Shown here piece after piece: positions 13,628 through 23,610 of a stretch of DNA of 37,047 nt. Source of the DNA: Dehalococcoidia bacterium (GTDB lineage Bacteria; Chloroflexota; Dehalococcoidia; GIF9; AB-539-J10); assembly GCA_030611085.1 (NCBI GenBank), contig JAUWQI010000014.1, forward strand, positions 1 through 37,047. The letters run 5' to 3'. The translations under genes were made by a program, and so were the position numbers. The notes under the pieces were generated by a model. The model searched no databases, was not told the origin of the DNA, and worked only from the letters and a program-made list of their open reading frames with translations. The number at the start of each line of letters is the position of its first letter. Position 1 is the stretch's first letter.

Positions 13628-16600
13628 ATGGTGAGAAAGCTTGCATATTCGAAATTATGGATTTATTTGGTTACCTTACTCTTGCTTCTTAGCCTCTTTC
13701 CTTTAATAAGCAATAACCCAGTTTCAGCTAATCCCGGTAAGCTGGAGTGGTCCATTGTGGACACTCCCAGCGAAGAAGACTATGTGGTGCTTAGCCCCAG
13801 CGAAATAAACGCCATTGCGATTGGCTCCGATGATGAAACCTTCTATACCATAGATATTCCGAATGGCAAAGTTTACAAGTCAATCGATGCTGGTATCACC
13901 TGGAAAGACGACTTAACTGAGGCTCTCAGCGATGAAGGCGCTACTTTGCCCGCATGGGATATAGCTGTGGCGCCGGACAATCCAGAATTGGTAGCTGTGG
14001 TTACCAATGCCAGGCAAGAAGTTTATGTCTCCGGAGATGGTGGAGATAGCTGGATGGACACCGATATTTCGGAGGCTGCAGGCTGGGGTGCCAGTTTGCT
14101 CATTGCCGATATCACCTTCTCCCCGAAATATACAAAAGATGGCAATAGTAGATGGGATATTGCCATAGGCACAAGAAAGCCCGATGGTAGCACCAACGGC
14201 GATGTCTGGGTGAGACGGCTGCTAGTGGATGAGGGGCGCATTGCATTCGTTGAGGGATGGGATGCTCAAGAATTGAATATGGATGTCACCTCGGTTTGCT
14301 TCTCACCCAATTATTCCACAGATAATAACACCATACTGGCTGTTGCCAGTGATGTTGATGACACTTATCTCTGCACCGGGACGAGGAATATCAATACAAA
14401 TACCACAGATTGGAATGTGACCACCCCCAGTGTGGTGGAGATAAGCGAAGCCCCAGAAGATTCACCTAGCCAAAGCCAGATCATATTCTCAGACCTGGCG
14501 CTGCCTTCAAATTATTCGGGGAAAGCTGCAAGCAGTCGCACTGTATATGCCAGCTATAGCGCAGAAAACACGACCGCTGATGATGTTTACCTTATAGATG
14601 ATAATGATGCCTTCAGGATGAACGTAAAAGGCGACGAAGGGGTTCCCATAGCCTCCATTGCTTATAACAATGGCAAGCTCCTGGCTGGAGGAATGACTAA
14701 TATAGCAGGTACAGCCAATGCTTTAATTCGCATTTGTGCCAATCCTGTGGTTTGCCCTCTCAAACCGAAATGGGAAAGTCCAAGTAAGCCACCCACGGGA
14801 GGCGCTGTTTCCGGCTATGCCAACGCTCAAGTTGCCTGGAGTAGTAATGGCGAGATGGCTTACTGCGGAACCAGCAGTAGTAATGTAGCGAGCGCCAGTG
14901 ATTGGGCAGATACAGATGTATCCAGCGGTCATCCTTGGTCTGGTACCAGACTCGATGAGAGCGCCTTCTCCCGAAGCGACGATGATGGCGATACCTGGAA
15001 TCAACTTAGCCTCATAGATACTGAAATGGAATACCTTCGCGATTCTGCTCTATCAGTGGATACTGAAGGTACCAAGACTCTTTATTATCTTTACCTGGCT
15101 TCAACGGGCAGCGGCTTTGATAGCATATGGCGAAGCGAAAGCAAAACACTGGATGAAGAAACTTTGGAAAATTTGGATTGGGAGAGGATATTATGCTTGA
15201 ATAGCAAAACTGACGATATAATTCTGAGGCCAAGTGCTAAGAAAGATGAGCTGAGGCTTTTTCTTGCAGTTCGCGGTACTGACGATGTACGCTATTTTGA
15301 TAAGGATACCCAGGGTAAATGGCAATGGGAGCGATTCTGGGATTGCCCCGATGTTACTGACCTGGCTGTGGTCAATGATGAAATGTTTTATGTCCTCGAT
15401 GACAATGAAGTCAATAAATGTTCCTGGAATGAGGAACTGTGGGGAGGTATATGGGAATGGCAAAGAGACATAGATACCGGGTTGCGTCATGGATATACCA
15501 TAGCCGCAAGCGGTAAGAATTCTGTCTTCGTTGGTGAGAGCGAAAATGGCGAAAGCAGAATAGCTTATTCCACTAATGGTGGAGCCACTTTTAAACTTAC
15601 CAAGGCTGTACCCGAACCAGGCAACATATGGGGGACACCCGATGAGGAATTCGCCAGCAATCGGTTTATTTACGTTGCCAGTGAAGGATATGGAATTTAT
15701 CGGTGGGCTATTGGAAGAAGCACTTCATGGGAGAACCTAAATCTCGGATGTTGTTTGAGCTGTTATGGTTTGGCACAAAAGGGAGGTGCCCTTTACGGAC
15801 TTTGTAGGTTTGGCATTAGTCGCACCTTAATCCCCCATGAAGAAATAGTTACTCCCAGCGACTGGGATAGCCTTACTGTAGGGCTACCAGAGCCGCCAAA
15901 GAATCCTGTTGCCTTCAAGCCCGGCTCACTAAAGGCGCTGAAGGTAATAGGCAAGGATATCATAGCCTTACGAGCAATTGACGACAATGAATACTTCAGT
16001 GGCACTTTAGACCCCGATGCCTCGGGGTATGACCCCAATGTAGGCCGCCTTTGGATTTACTCTGATATCTTTGTCCTGCGAGCCCCCTGGCCAACTTCTC
16101 CGGCTCTAGGCAAGTTGCTGCCATGCGACCACTGCACTTGCCAGGCTGAGGTGTTTTGCTTCCATTGGCGAAGATTACCCTTAGCTGAGAAATATGACTT
16201 GTGGATAGCACTGGATGAAGAATTTACTGCCATACTAATCAAGGTGGGGAATATGACTCCTGATGACCTCTATAGTCCAGCGTGGTGTCCCCCTACAGGT
16301 TCTCCCCGCCTTACTTGTGGCAAAACTTATTACTGGAAGGTGAGAAGCTGCCAAAGCACTGAAGATGAGCGGGTTCACAGCAGGTGGTCACCGCCAATGC
16401 ACTTTACGGTGAAAACCTGCAGTTCAGTAGAAGAGATGCATCTTGCCCCTTTACTGAAGGCTCCACAGAAGGGCGGCAAGAATGTTTCCAGGTCGCCCGG
16501 GTTCTCCTGGATAGGCTTCCCTGACACAACAAAATATGAATTTGTCCTGGCTAACGATGCCGCTTTAACGCAGATAGTGGTTAAAGAAGAAGTGTCTACC

Positions 16601-16837
16601 TCTGCTTACCACTACAGCGATAGGCTTGACTGGGGGGCAACCTACTTCTGGCAGGTGAAAGCCATTGAACCAGTGCCTAGCGAGCCTGCTACAGGCACTT
16701 TTACTGTTAAGCCAGAGCCAGCCGCGCTGCCAGCGCTGCCAGCAGCGCCTGGGACTCCGCTTTGGATATGGCTTGTCATTGGCACACTTTCCTTATTGAT
16801 TATAGTGGTTATTGTGCTTTGCTTTGTCAAGCGGTAG
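13628..16837 (+). CDS. Exported beta-propeller protein with C-terminal membrane anchor
   Basis: About 1069 residues. The N-terminus has a basic start, a hydrophobic core (LWIYLVTLLLLLSLFPLI) and a likely cleavage after VSA. The next 750 residues have repeated Asp-box/BNR-like or YCF48-like blades, for example KVYKSIDAGITWKDD, VYVSGDGGDSWMD, FSRSDDDGDTWNQ and IAYSTNGGATFK. Two fibronectin-like domains follow, each with a YDLWIALDEEF or YEFVLANDAAL opening and a YYWKV or YFWQV strand. A Pro/Ala linker leads to a C-terminal membrane helix (LWIWLVIGTLSLLIIVVIVL) and KR. It is probably an anchored cell-surface protein. The longer frame from TTG 13571 seems less likely than ATG 13622 or 13628. Confidence 0.75.
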   Translation: MVRKLAYSKLWIYLVTLLLLLSLFPLISNNPVSANPGKLEWSIVDTPSEEDYVVLSPSEINAIAIGSDDETFYTIDIPNGKVYKSIDAGITWKDDLTEALSDEGATLPAWDIAVAPDNPELVAVVTNARQEVYVSGDGGDSWMDTDISEAAGWGASLLIADITFSPKYTKDGNSRWDIAIGTRKPDGSTNGDVWVRRLLVDEGRIAFVEGWDAQELNMDVTSVCFSPNYSTDNNTILAVASDVDDTYLCTGTRNINTNTTDWNVTTPSVVEISEAPEDSPSQSQIIFSDLALPSNYSGKAASSRTVYASYSAENTTADDVYLIDDNDAFRMNVKGDEGVPIASIAYNNGKLLAGGMTNIAGTANALIRICANPVVCPLKPKWESPSKPPTGGAVSGYANAQVAWSSNGEMAYCGTSSSNVASASDWADTDVSSGHPWSGTRLDESAFSRSDDDGDTWNQLSLIDTEMEYLRDSALSVDTEGTKTLYYLYLASTGSGFDSIWRSESKTLDEETLENLDWERILCLNSKTDDIILRPSAKKDELRLFLAVRGTDDVRYFDKDTQGKWQWERFWDCPDVTDLAVVNDEMFYVLDDNEVNKCSWNEELWGGIWEWQRDIDTGLRHGYTIAASGKNSVFVGESENGESRIAYSTNGGATFKLTKAVPEPGNIWGTPDEEFASNRFIYVASEGYGIYRWAIGRSTSWENLNLGCCLSCYGLAQKGGALYGLCRFGISRTLIPHEEIVTPSDWDSLTVGLPEPPKNPVAFKPGSLKALKVIGKDIIALRAIDDNEYFSGTLDPDASGYDPNVGRLWIYSDIFVLRAPWPTSPALGKLLPCDHCTCQAEVFCFHWRRLPLAEKYDLWIALDEEFTAILIKVGNMTPDDLYSPAWCPPTGSPRLTCGKTYYWKVRSCQSTEDERVHSRWSPPMHFTVKTCSSVEEMHLAPLLKAPQKGGKNVSRSPGFSWIGFPDTTKYEFVLANDAALTQIVVKEEVSTSAYHYSDRLDWGATYFWQVKAIEPVPSEPATGTFTVKPEPAALPALPAAPGTPLWIWLVIGTLSLLIIVVIVLCFVKR

Positions 16838-16917
16838 GCAAAAAACAACTCGTAGCTTCAACGCAACTTCCGATTATACTTCAACTGGCAGACCTGCGGG
16901 CTTGCTTCTATATTGAT
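16838..16917. other. Short intergenic stretch
   Basis: The segment between the propeller gene and the ribosomal promoter has no gene or clear terminator hairpin. Confidence 0.5.
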
Positions 16918-16946
16918 TTGACATTTTTATTCCTCTGTGTTAGATT
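16918..16946 (+). promoter_or_regulatory. Promoter of the rpsL super-operon
   Basis: TTGACA at 16918-16923, a 17-base spacer, and TAGATT at 16941-16946 (TTAGAT one base earlier is an alternative). It precedes a leader of about 140 bases before rpsL. Confidence 0.65.
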
Positions 16947-17091
16947 CCTACTTTGGTGTCTACTGAAGGTTAAAGGATTAGAGAGTTAGAAAAGGCTGGC
17001 TGGCTGAAGCCGAGCGGAATTCTCAGAAGGAGTAGACCGGCGTATAACCAGACGGCTTTTTGATTGTCTAGAATATTGGAAGGAGTATAAA
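16947..17091 (+). promoter_or_regulatory. Leader of the rpsL operon
   Basis: About 145 bases without a gene. It holds GGCTGGCTGGCTGAAGCC, which can form a hairpin, and CCGGCGTATAACCAGACGGCTTTTT, which ends in a T run and could be an attenuator-like structure. AAGGAG precedes the rpsL start. Its regulatory role is inference. Confidence 0.35.
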
Positions 17092-17508
17092 ATGCCGACA
17101 GTTAATCAACTCGTGCGTAAAGGGCGGCGGAAGCCTGTGAAGCGAACTAAGGTGCCGGCATTACATTTCACTTATAATGCTATGAAAGGCAAAACCAAAT
17201 GGACTCCGGGGTCGCCTCAAAAAAGAGGTGTGTGTATTCAGGTCAAGACTGTTACACCCAAGAAACCCAATTCAGCATTGCGTAAAGTTGCTCGCGTAAG
17301 GTTAACTAATGGCATAGAGGTGAATGCTTATATTCCTGGCGAGGGGCACAATTTACAGGAACACTCGGTAGTTTTGATTCAGGGAGGCAGGGTTAAGGAT
17401 GTCCCTGGAATTCGTTATCATATTATTCGTGGTGTTTTAGATACTGAAGGAGTAGCCAATCGAAAGCAAGGTCGAAGCAGGTATGGTACCAAGCGACCTG
17501 AAAAGTAG
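17092..17508 (+). CDS. rpsL: 30S ribosomal protein uS12
   Basis: A 138-residue decoding-centre protein of the small subunit. Conserved blocks are [39 protein letters not shown] and [10 protein letters not shown], and the [20 protein letters not shown] loop with [13 protein letters not shown]. The lysines at the classical streptomycin positions (the KKPNS and GRVKD segments) are the wild-type residues. GGAAGGAG lies just upstream of the ATG. It is the first gene of the operon and is followed by rpsG after 12 bases. Confidence 0.98.
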   Translation: MPTVNQLVRKGRRKPVKRTKVPALHFTYNAMKGKTKWTPGSPQKRGVCIQVKTVTPKKPNSALRKVARVRLTNGIEVNAYIPGEGHNLQEHSVVLIQGGRVKDVPGIRYHIIRGVLDTEGVANRKQGRSRYGTKRPEK

Positions 17509-17520
17509 TAAGGTTCTCGA

Positions 17521-17997
17521 ATGCCAAGAAGAGCTATAAAGGTAGTAAAAAGACTAGCGCCTCCTGACGCTAAATATGGTAGTGTCTCTATAACTAGGTT
17601 TATTAATAAGGTTATGTTGCGGGGGCAAAAGGCTACGGCTCAACGTATTGTCTATGATGCCTTGCAGCTTGCTGGGCAGCAACTGGAGAGCAGCAATCCC
17701 ATGGAAGTTTTGGAGCAAGCAATTAAAAATGCCACGCCGCTTCTTATGGTTAAACCGCGCCGTGTTGGAGGTGCCACTTATCAAGTTCCTATGGAGGTGG
17801 AATCGGAGCGTGGGCAAACTTTAGCCATGCGCTGGATCATTACTTCAGCGCGAGCTCGTAATGGCAAATCTATGGCAGAGAAGTTAGCCACGGAGTTAGT
17901 TGATGTTGTTCAAAATCGGGGAGCAACGGTTAAGAAGCGTGATGATATGCATAAGATGGCTCAAGCTAACAAAGCTTTTGTTCATTATCGTTGGTGA
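17521..17997 (+). CDS. rpsG: 30S ribosomal protein uS7
   Basis: A 158-residue protein that nucleates assembly of the 30S head and contacts the E-site tRNA. It begins MPRRAIKVVKRLAPPDAKYG, then has ITRFINKVMLRGQKATAQRI and the PRRVGGATYQVPMEVESERG block diagnostic for the family. Length is normal. In other bacteria uS7 represses its own operon. It lies between rpsL and fusA, as in the standard str operon. Confidence 0.98.
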   Translation: MPRRAIKVVKRLAPPDAKYGSVSITRFINKVMLRGQKATAQRIVYDALQLAGQQLESSNPMEVLEQAIKNATPLLMVKPRRVGGATYQVPMEVESERGQTLAMRWIITSARARNGKSMAEKLATELVDVVQNRGATVKKRDDMHKMAQANKAFVHYRW

Positions 17998-18039
17998 GAA
18001 ATGGTATTAAAGACGATACTCGAGGCGAAGGGTAAGTTT

Positions 18040-20121
18040 ATGTCACGAAGATTTCCTTTGGAAAAGATACGAAATATAGGAATCATTGCTCACATAGATG
18101 CTGGCAAGACTACAGCTACGGAGAGGATTCTTTATCACGCGGGGCAGACTTACAAAATTGGGAGTGTGGATGAGGGTACAGCCGTAATGGATTGGATGCA
18201 GCAGGAGAGGGAACGAGGTATTACTATTACTTCAGCAGCTACCACTTGTCGCTGGGGTGAGCATTCCATCAATATCATCGATACCCCTGGCCATGTGGAT
18301 TTCACCGCTGAGGTGGAGCGTAGCCTTCGCGTATTGGATGGTGGCGTTGTAATCTTCGACGGCGTATCTGGGGTGGAAGCTCAGACGGAGGCTGTATGGC
18401 ATCAAGCAGATAAATACAAAGTGGCGAGGATTTGCTTTGTTAATAAGATGGATAGGACTGGTGCTGATTTCTATCGCACAGTGGCTATGATTAACGAAAG
18501 GTTGCGAGCTAATGCACTGCCTATTCAGCTTCCTTTAAGCACTGACAACCTTTTTCGAGGTGTTATTGACCTCGTGGAAAATAAAGCTATTGCTTTCCTT
18601 GATGGCCCTAATTCGACGTCAGTGGAGGAAGTTATACCAGAAGGAGACAAGGCTGTTGTGGCTAGTTACCGCCAAGCGTTGCTTGAGAAAGCAGCTGAGA
18701 GTGATGACCAGATTATGCTGATGTATCTTGATGGGCAAGATATTCCTGTTTCTCAACTTAAGGCAGCCATAAGAAGGCTGACCATTTCTAGTCAGGTAGT
18801 GCCTGTCCTTTGTGGCAGTGCTCTGAGGGGTAAAGGTATTCAGCCGCTGCTCGAAGCCATTGTAGACTATCTTCCTTCCCCTTTAGATATCCCTCCTACC
18901 TACGCCGGCAAGGTTAAAGGAGAGGGAGAAATCCTTTGTCAGGCGAGCGACGATGAGCCCTTTTCCGCTTTAGCGTTCAAAACGGTTTCCGACCCATTTA
19001 TGGGAAGGTTGACCTATATGCGGGTATATTCGGGTAAAGCAAAGGCTGGAGCTCAAATTCTCAATTCCACCAAGAGTGAAAAAGAGAGGTTGGGAAAATT
19101 ATATATTATGCACGCTGATCATCGTGAGGAAGTTGACTATGCTGATGTCGGGGGCATTGTAGCTACTTTGGGACTTAAAAAAACATCCACGGGGGATACT
19201 CTCTGCGAATCTACACGGCCTGTGCTCTTTGAGCCTATAAGATTTGTTGAGCCTGTACTCTCTATGGCTATTGAACCCAAGAGCAAAGCTGACCAGGATA
19301 AATTAGATGATGTCTTGGGTAAACTTACTGCTGAAGACCCTAGCTTTAAGACTTACCATGACCAGGAAACAGGTCAAACCCTTATTTCGGGGATGGGGGA
19401 GCTCCATCTTGAAGTGTTGGTAGAACGCATGTTCCGTGAATTTGGCGTGAGGGTGAATGTTGGTAAACCCCAGGTAGCTTATAAGGAAACAATTACTGTT
19501 CCAGTAGAATCTGAAGGAAAATTTATTCGCCAGTCAGGCGGCAGGGGACAATATGGACATGTTTGGCTTAGACTTGAGCCTGGCGAGCGAGGTAGCGGAT
19601 TCGAGTTTTGCCAGAAAATTCGGAGCGGAGCTATACCTAAAGAATTTGTTCCTCCTGTGGAAGCTGGCGTCAAGATGGCTCTACAAAACGGTGGATTAGC
19701 TGGCTACCCTGTGGTAGATGTTAAAGTGACTTTGTATGATGGTAGTTTCCATGAAGTTGATTCTTCAGAGCTAGCTTTTAAGATGGCGGCTTCCATCGCA
19801 GTAAAGGAAGGAGCGAGGAAAGCTAAGCCTGTTCTTCTCGAGCCTGTTATGAAGATGGAAATAATGGCTCCAGCTCAGTTTTTGGGAGACATTGTTGGCG
19901 ATTTAAGTTCCCGAAGGGCTCATATTGAAAACATTGAGAGTTATGTTGCTCTCTCCACCATCCGTTGTCTTGTTCCTCTAGCGGAAACCTTCGGCTTTGC
20001 CACTGATTTAAGGTCGCTTAGTCAGGGAAGGGCAACTTACACTATGCAGTTTCATTGCAATGAAGAATTGTCTGATAGCTTGGCAGAAGGAATTGTGACT
20101 AAGGTGGGGCGAGGTAAATGA
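18040..20121 (+). CDS. fusA: Translation elongation factor G
   Basis: A 693-residue GTPase that drives translocation. G motifs are AHIDAGKTT (G1), [12 protein letters not shown] (G2), DTPGHVDF (G3), NKMD (G4) and GSAL (G5). Domains II to V follow in the usual order; domain IV has [10 protein letters not shown] and domain V has [12 protein letters not shown] chose ATG at 18040 ([14 protein letters not shown]) since it matches family N-termini and has GAAGGG upstream; the frame is open from 18001. Its last bases overlap rpsJ by 4. tuf does not follow, unlike in the E. coli str operon. Confidence 0.97.
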   Translation: MSRRFPLEKIRNIGIIAHIDAGKTTATERILYHAGQTYKIGSVDEGTAVMDWMQQERERGITITSAATTCRWGEHSINIIDTPGHVDFTAEVERSLRVLDGGVVIFDGVSGVEAQTEAVWHQADKYKVARICFVNKMDRTGADFYRTVAMINERLRANALPIQLPLSTDNLFRGVIDLVENKAIAFLDGPNSTSVEEVIPEGDKAVVASYRQALLEKAAESDDQIMLMYLDGQDIPVSQLKAAIRRLTISSQVVPVLCGSALRGKGIQPLLEAIVDYLPSPLDIPPTYAGKVKGEGEILCQASDDEPFSALAFKTVSDPFMGRLTYMRVYSGKAKAGAQILNSTKSEKERLGKLYIMHADHREEVDYADVGGIVATLGLKKTSTGDTLCESTRPVLFEPIRFVEPVLSMAIEPKSKADQDKLDDVLGKLTAEDPSFKTYHDQETGQTLISGMGELHLEVLVERMFREFGVRVNVGKPQVAYKETITVPVESEGKFIRQSGGRGQYGHVWLRLEPGERGSGFEFCQKIRSGAIPKEFVPPVEAGVKMALQNGGLAGYPVVDVKVTLYDGSFHEVDSSELAFKMAASIAVKEGARKAKPVLLEPVMKMEIMAPAQFLGDIVGDLSSRRAHIENIESYVALSTIRCLVPLAETFGFATDLRSLSQGRATYTMQFHCNEELSDSLAEGIVTKVGRGK

Positions 20122-20426
20122 CTAACCAGAAAGTTCGCGTTAAGATCAAAGGCTTTGACCATAGGTTAGTTGACCAGGTGACAGAGCAAATAGTAGAAGC
20201 ATTGGAGCGCACTGGTGCCATAATCGTTGGGCCAGTGCCTTTACCCACGCGTATTGAAAAATTTTGTGTTATCCGCTCCCCCAATATTGATAAAGATTCC
20301 AGGGAGCAGTTCGAAATCAGAACCCATAAGCGGTTGATCGATATTTTGCAGCCAAGTTCTAAGACTATAGATTCTTTGACCCAGCTTAATTTAGCTTCTG
20401 GAGTGCAAATAGATATCAAGATGTAA
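20118..20426 (+). CDS. rpsJ: 30S ribosomal protein uS10
   Basis: A 102-residue protein of the 30S head that also acts as NusE in antitermination. It has [20 protein letters not shown] and [20 protein letters not shown], with the loop [20 protein letters not shown]. The start overlaps the fusA stop (ATGA), which couples the str part to the S10 part. Confidence 0.98.
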   Translation: MTNQKVRVKIKGFDHRLVDQVTEQIVEALERTGAIIVGPVPLPTRIEKFCVIRSPNIDKDSREQFEIRTHKRLIDILQPSSKTIDSLTQLNLASGVQIDIKM

Positions 20427-20452
20427 AAAGGAAATAAAAAGCAAAGTTGTAA

Positions 20453-21079
20453 ATGATGGGTATTATTGGTAGGAAACTAGGTATGACACAGCTGTTCCCA
20501 GAGAACGGAGAGGCAATAGCAGTGACTGCCATTGAGGCGGGACCTTCTGTGGTAACTCAGGTAAAGAACCGGGCTAAAGATGGATACAACGCTATTCAGC
20601 TAGGCTTCGTTGCGAGTGGGGTAAAGCAATTACATCTTACCGCTCCAGAAAAGGGGCATCTTAAAGGCATAGATGAAGTTCGCTATCTTCGCGAATTCAG
20701 AACTGAGGATATTAGCTCAGTCAAGCGTGGTAGTAAAGTGGATGTTGGTTTTCTAAAGCCAGGTGATTTAATAAATGTAAGCGGTTTCTCCAAAGGCAAA
20801 GGTTTTGCTGGTGTGGTGAAGCGCTATCATTTTGCCGGAGGGCCCAAAACCCATGGCCAAACTGATCGTCATCGCGCTCCCGGCTCAATTGGTGCTACTA
20901 CATCTCCTGGTAGGGTGCTTAAAGGGAAGCGCATGGCAGGACATATGGGGAATAGAAAAGTAACAGTGCGTAATCTTGAAGTAATTGAATCTGACCCAAG
21001 TCGAAATTTACTTTTAGTAAAGGGGGCAGTACCCACAGCCAAGGGGGGTCTGCTAATTATTGAGAAGGCGAGGTGGTAA
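20453..21079 (+). CDS. rplC: 50S ribosomal protein uL3
   Basis: A 208-residue early-assembly protein near the peptidyl transferase centre. It starts MMGIIGRKLGMTQLFPENGE; the second ATG (20456) may be the real start. The conserved loop FAGGPKTHGQTDRHRAPGSI and GRVLKGKRMAGHMGNRKVT are intact, including the Gln that is methylated in some bacteria (in THGQTD). Length is typical. Confidence 0.98.
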   Translation: MMGIIGRKLGMTQLFPENGEAIAVTAIEAGPSVVTQVKNRAKDGYNAIQLGFVASGVKQLHLTAPEKGHLKGIDEVRYLREFRTEDISSVKRGSKVDVGFLKPGDLINVSGFSKGKGFAGVVKRYHFAGGPKTHGQTDRHRAPGSIGATTSPGRVLKGKRMAGHMGNRKVTVRNLEVIESDPSRNLLLVKGAVPTAKGGLLIIEKARW

Positions 21080-21082
21080 AAG

Positions 21083-21754
21083 GTGCAGCAGGTCCCAGTT
21101 TATAGATTAACAGGCGAGGTCGTTGAGCAAATGGAGATTAGAGAGGATGTTTTTGGGCTTCCCTTCAATCATGCAGTAGTTCATCAGGCAATGGTGAGAC
21201 AGTTAGCCAATAGACGTCAGGGAACTGCATCCACCAAAATGCGAGGAGAGGTTAGAGGGAGCACGAGGAAACTTTTTAGCCAGAAGCATACTGGCAGAGC
21301 ACGAAGAGGAGATATAAAATCACCCCTCCTTAGAGGAGGTGGGGTAGTTTTTGGCCCTAAGCCACGCTCCTATCGCCAGGCAATGCCCAAGAAAATGAGG
21401 CGTTTAGCTATAAAATGCGTCCTTTCTGCTAAAGTTAGAGAAGGTAATATAAGGCTAATAAGGGAGCTTGATTTTAAGGAGCCAAAAACAAAAGATATGC
21501 TCAAAGTTTTAGCATTGCTTGGCATTGGTTCTTCCGTTTTGATCCTTACCGAGAACGTGATACCCAATGTGGTTAAATCAGCGGCTAATTTACCCCAGGT
21601 CAAAGTTCTACCTTCAACTCTAATCAATATAGTGGATTTACTTTCTTATGAAACGCTATTAATTACTGTACCTGCGATACAAAAGGTAGAGCAAATTTGG
21701 AGTCGGGAAAATAGAAGCAAGGAGATCCCGAAAACCCCCAGAGTTTTTGAGTAA
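21083..21754 (+). CDS. rplD: 50S ribosomal protein uL4
   Basis: A 223-residue protein lining the exit tunnel. It starts at GTG 21083, 3 bases after rplC. Conserved parts are VVHQAMVRQLANRRQGTAST, the tunnel loop GSTRKLFSQKHTGRARRGDI and RGGGVVFGPKPRSYRQAMPK. A C-terminal tail of about 20 residues (EQIWSRENRSKEIPKTPRVF) makes it longer than the common 200-210. In E. coli uL4 represses the S10 operon; I see no evidence for that here. Confidence 0.97.
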   Translation: MQQVPVYRLTGEVVEQMEIREDVFGLPFNHAVVHQAMVRQLANRRQGTASTKMRGEVRGSTRKLFSQKHTGRARRGDIKSPLLRGGGVVFGPKPRSYRQAMPKKMRRLAIKCVLSAKVREGNIRLIRELDFKEPKTKDMLKVLALLGIGSSVLILTENVIPNVVKSAANLPQVKVLPSTLINIVDLLSYETLLITVPAIQKVEQIWSRENRSKEIPKTPRVFE

Positions 21755-21759
21755 AAGTC

Positions 21760-22044
21760 ATGCATCATTATGAGGTTTTACGACATCCTTTAGTTACGGA
21801 GAAGGCTACTTCGCTTCAAGAAGGAGATAAATATTCTTTTGAGGTAGCTAGTGCAGCTAGCAAGCCTCAAATTAAGGAAGCAGTAGAGCGAGCTTTTGAA
21901 GTGAAGGTAGCCAAAGTCAATGTGATGACTATTCCGGGAAAAACAAGGCGGGTGGGGAGGCGACAGGTAACGGCTTCTCCTTGGAAGAAGGCAGTGGTTA
22001 GCTTGGAGCCAGGACACAAAATCACTTTTTTTGAAGGTGTTTAG
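21760..22044 (+). CDS. rplW: 50S ribosomal protein uL23
   Basis: A 94-residue exit-site protein that docks trigger factor and SRP. It has YEVLRHPLVTEKATSLQEGD, KYSFEVASAASKPQIKEAVE and RAFEVKVAKVNVMTIPGKTR. Length and order are standard. Confidence 0.97.
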   Translation: MHHYEVLRHPLVTEKATSLQEGDKYSFEVASAASKPQIKEAVERAFEVKVAKVNVMTIPGKTRRVGRRQVTASPWKKAVVSLEPGHKITFFEGV

Positions 22045-22050
22045 TAAGCG

Positions 22051-22146
22051 ATGGGTTCAGTTATTAAGTGGAGAAAGAAAAAAATGTCGAAGCATCAGCA
22101 TAAGAAGCTTCTCAAGAAGACTCGCTGGCAAAGGAAGCATCCATAA
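22051..22146 (+). CDS. AURKAIP1/COX24-domain small ribosomal protein (bS22-like)
   Basis: A 31-residue, very basic protein: [20 protein letters not shown] followed by [11 protein letters not shown]. The pattern GSVIKxRxKxMSKxxHxKLLKxTRxQR is that of AURKAIP1/COX24-domain proteins, which include bS22 of actinobacterial 30S subunits and mitochondrial mS38. In those ribosomes it sits near the decoding region. It lies 6 bases after rplW and 14 before rplB, so it is made with the S10 operon. It is short enough to be missed by ordinary gene calling. The identity is from pattern recognition. Confidence 0.85.
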   Translation: MGSVIKWRKKKMSKHQHKKLLKKTRWQRKHP

Positions 22147-22160
22147 ATGAGGGTTGTCTC

Positions 22161-22982
22161 ATGGCATTAAAGACTTATAATCCAAGCTCCCCAGGCAGGA
22201 GATCTATGACTGGTGCCACTTTTGAGGAGCTAAGCAAGGTGGCTCCAGAGAAATCGCTGCTTAGGCCGTTGAGAAAAAAGGCAGGGCGGAATAATCGCGG
22301 TGTGATAACAGTACGTCACCGAGGTGGAGGAAGGAAACGCAAGCTTCGTATTATTGATTTCAAGAGGAATAAAAATGTTATCCCAGGGAAAGTGGCCTCT
22401 ATTGAATATGATCCTAATAGGTCGGCTCGGATTGCCCTGATTCATTATGTTGATGGGGAAAAGCGTTATATCCTTGTTCCTTTGGGTCTTAAGATAGGTG
22501 ATACAATAATGGCAGGTAGCGATGTTGAGACGAGACCAGGAAATGCTTTGCCACTGGGCTCTATTCCTGTAGGAACCTTAGTGCACAACGTTGAGTTTGA
22601 GCCAGGCAAAGGAGGGCAACTTATTCATAGCGCTGGAACTTCAGCCCAAATTATGAGTAAAGAATGTAAGTATGTCTTGCTTAGACTCCCTTCAGGGGAA
22701 TTACGCAAATTTCATAATAGGTGCCTGGCTACTGTTGGTCAGATAGGCAATGTTGATCATGGAAGTATAACATTGGGTAAAGCCGGGCGTAAACGGTGGC
22801 TAGGTTTTCGCCCTTCAGTTAGAGGGGCTGCTATGACTCCTCGCGATCATCCTCATGGAGGTGGTGAGGGCAGAGCTCCACGAGGAATGCCTCCCAAAAC
22901 ACCTTGGGGGAAACCGGCTTTGGGTCATAAGACGCGCCGTAGCAAAATATCGAACAAGATGATCCTTAAACGGAGGAGGTAG
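22161..22982 (+). CDS. rplB: 50S ribosomal protein uL2
   Basis: A 273-residue protein required for subunit joining and peptidyl transfer. It has [37 protein letters not shown] and the C-terminal [20 protein letters not shown], which contains the conserved His of the active-site region. Length is normal. GAGGG lies upstream of the ATG. Confidence 0.98.
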   Translation: MALKTYNPSSPGRRSMTGATFEELSKVAPEKSLLRPLRKKAGRNNRGVITVRHRGGGRKRKLRIIDFKRNKNVIPGKVASIEYDPNRSARIALIHYVDGEKRYILVPLGLKIGDTIMAGSDVETRPGNALPLGSIPVGTLVHNVEFEPGKGGQLIHSAGTSAQIMSKECKYVLLRLPSGELRKFHNRCLATVGQIGNVDHGSITLGKAGRKRWLGFRPSVRGAAMTPRDHPHGGGEGRAPRGMPPKTPWGKPALGHKTRRSKISNKMILKRRR

Positions 22983-22983
22983 T

Positions 22984-23268
22984 ATGTCACGGTCTCGTAA
23001 GAAAGGCCCTTTTTGTGATGCTAAATTGTTTAAGAAAATAGAAGCTCTTAACAATTCAGGTGAGAAAACAGTGATAAAGACTTGGGCTCGCGCCTCCACT
23101 ATTTTGCCTCAGATGATAGGGCATACTATTGCTGTGCATAATGGTAGGAAGCATGTGCCCATTTTTATCACCGAAAATATGGTGGGGCATAAGTTAGCGG
23201 AATTTGCCCCAACTCGGACATTTAGAGGACATACCACTAAGGGTAAGGTAACAGCGGCAAGGAAATAG
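22984..23268 (+). CDS. rpsS: 30S ribosomal protein uS19
   Basis: A 94-residue protein of the 30S head that works with uS13. [60 protein letters not shown] and [13 protein letters not shown] are all typical. GGAGG precedes the ATG. Confidence 0.98.
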   Translation: MSRSRKKGPFCDAKLFKKIEALNNSGEKTVIKTWARASTILPQMIGHTIAVHNGRKHVPIFITENMVGHKLAEFAPTRTFRGHTTKGKVTAARK

Positions 23269-23269
23269 G

Positions 23270-23608
23270 ATGAAGGTAAGAGCTGTAGCTAAGGATATCG
23301 GCATTTCATCTCGGAAAGTTCGTTTGGTGATAGATATGGTTAGAGGTAAAAAAGTCGATGAAGCTTTAACTATTCTTGCTTTCCTGCCTACCCCAACAGC
23401 CAAAACTGTAGCTAAGGTGATTAAATCAGCAGTTGCCAATGCTGAGAACAATCTTCAAATGTCACCTGCTGATCTTAAAATCACCGATATCTTTGCTGAC
23501 CAAGGACATACCTTAAAGAGGTTTCGACCGAAGTCTAGAGGGCGGGTGAGCCCTATCTTGAAGCGCTCAAGCCATATTACGGTTTTCGTTAGCGAGGAGG
23601 AAAAGTAG
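23270..23608 (+). CDS. rplV: 50S ribosomal protein uL22
   Basis: A 112-residue tunnel-wall protein. It has VRAVAKDIGISSRKVRLVID, MVRGKKVDEALTILAFLPTP and the beta-hairpin end of the family, LKRFRPKSRGRVSPILKRSS. It starts 1 base after the rpsS stop. Confidence 0.98.
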   Translation: MKVRAVAKDIGISSRKVRLVIDMVRGKKVDEALTILAFLPTPTAKTVAKVIKSAVANAENNLQMSPADLKITDIFADQGHTLKRFRPKSRGRVSPILKRSSHITVFVSEEEK

Positions 23609-23610
23609 CT

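Noticed and set aside
16980-17065. Hidden RNA gene in the rpsL leader
   Set aside because: Hairpins can be drawn, but nothing matches a tRNA or a known ribosomal-protein leader that I can identify.
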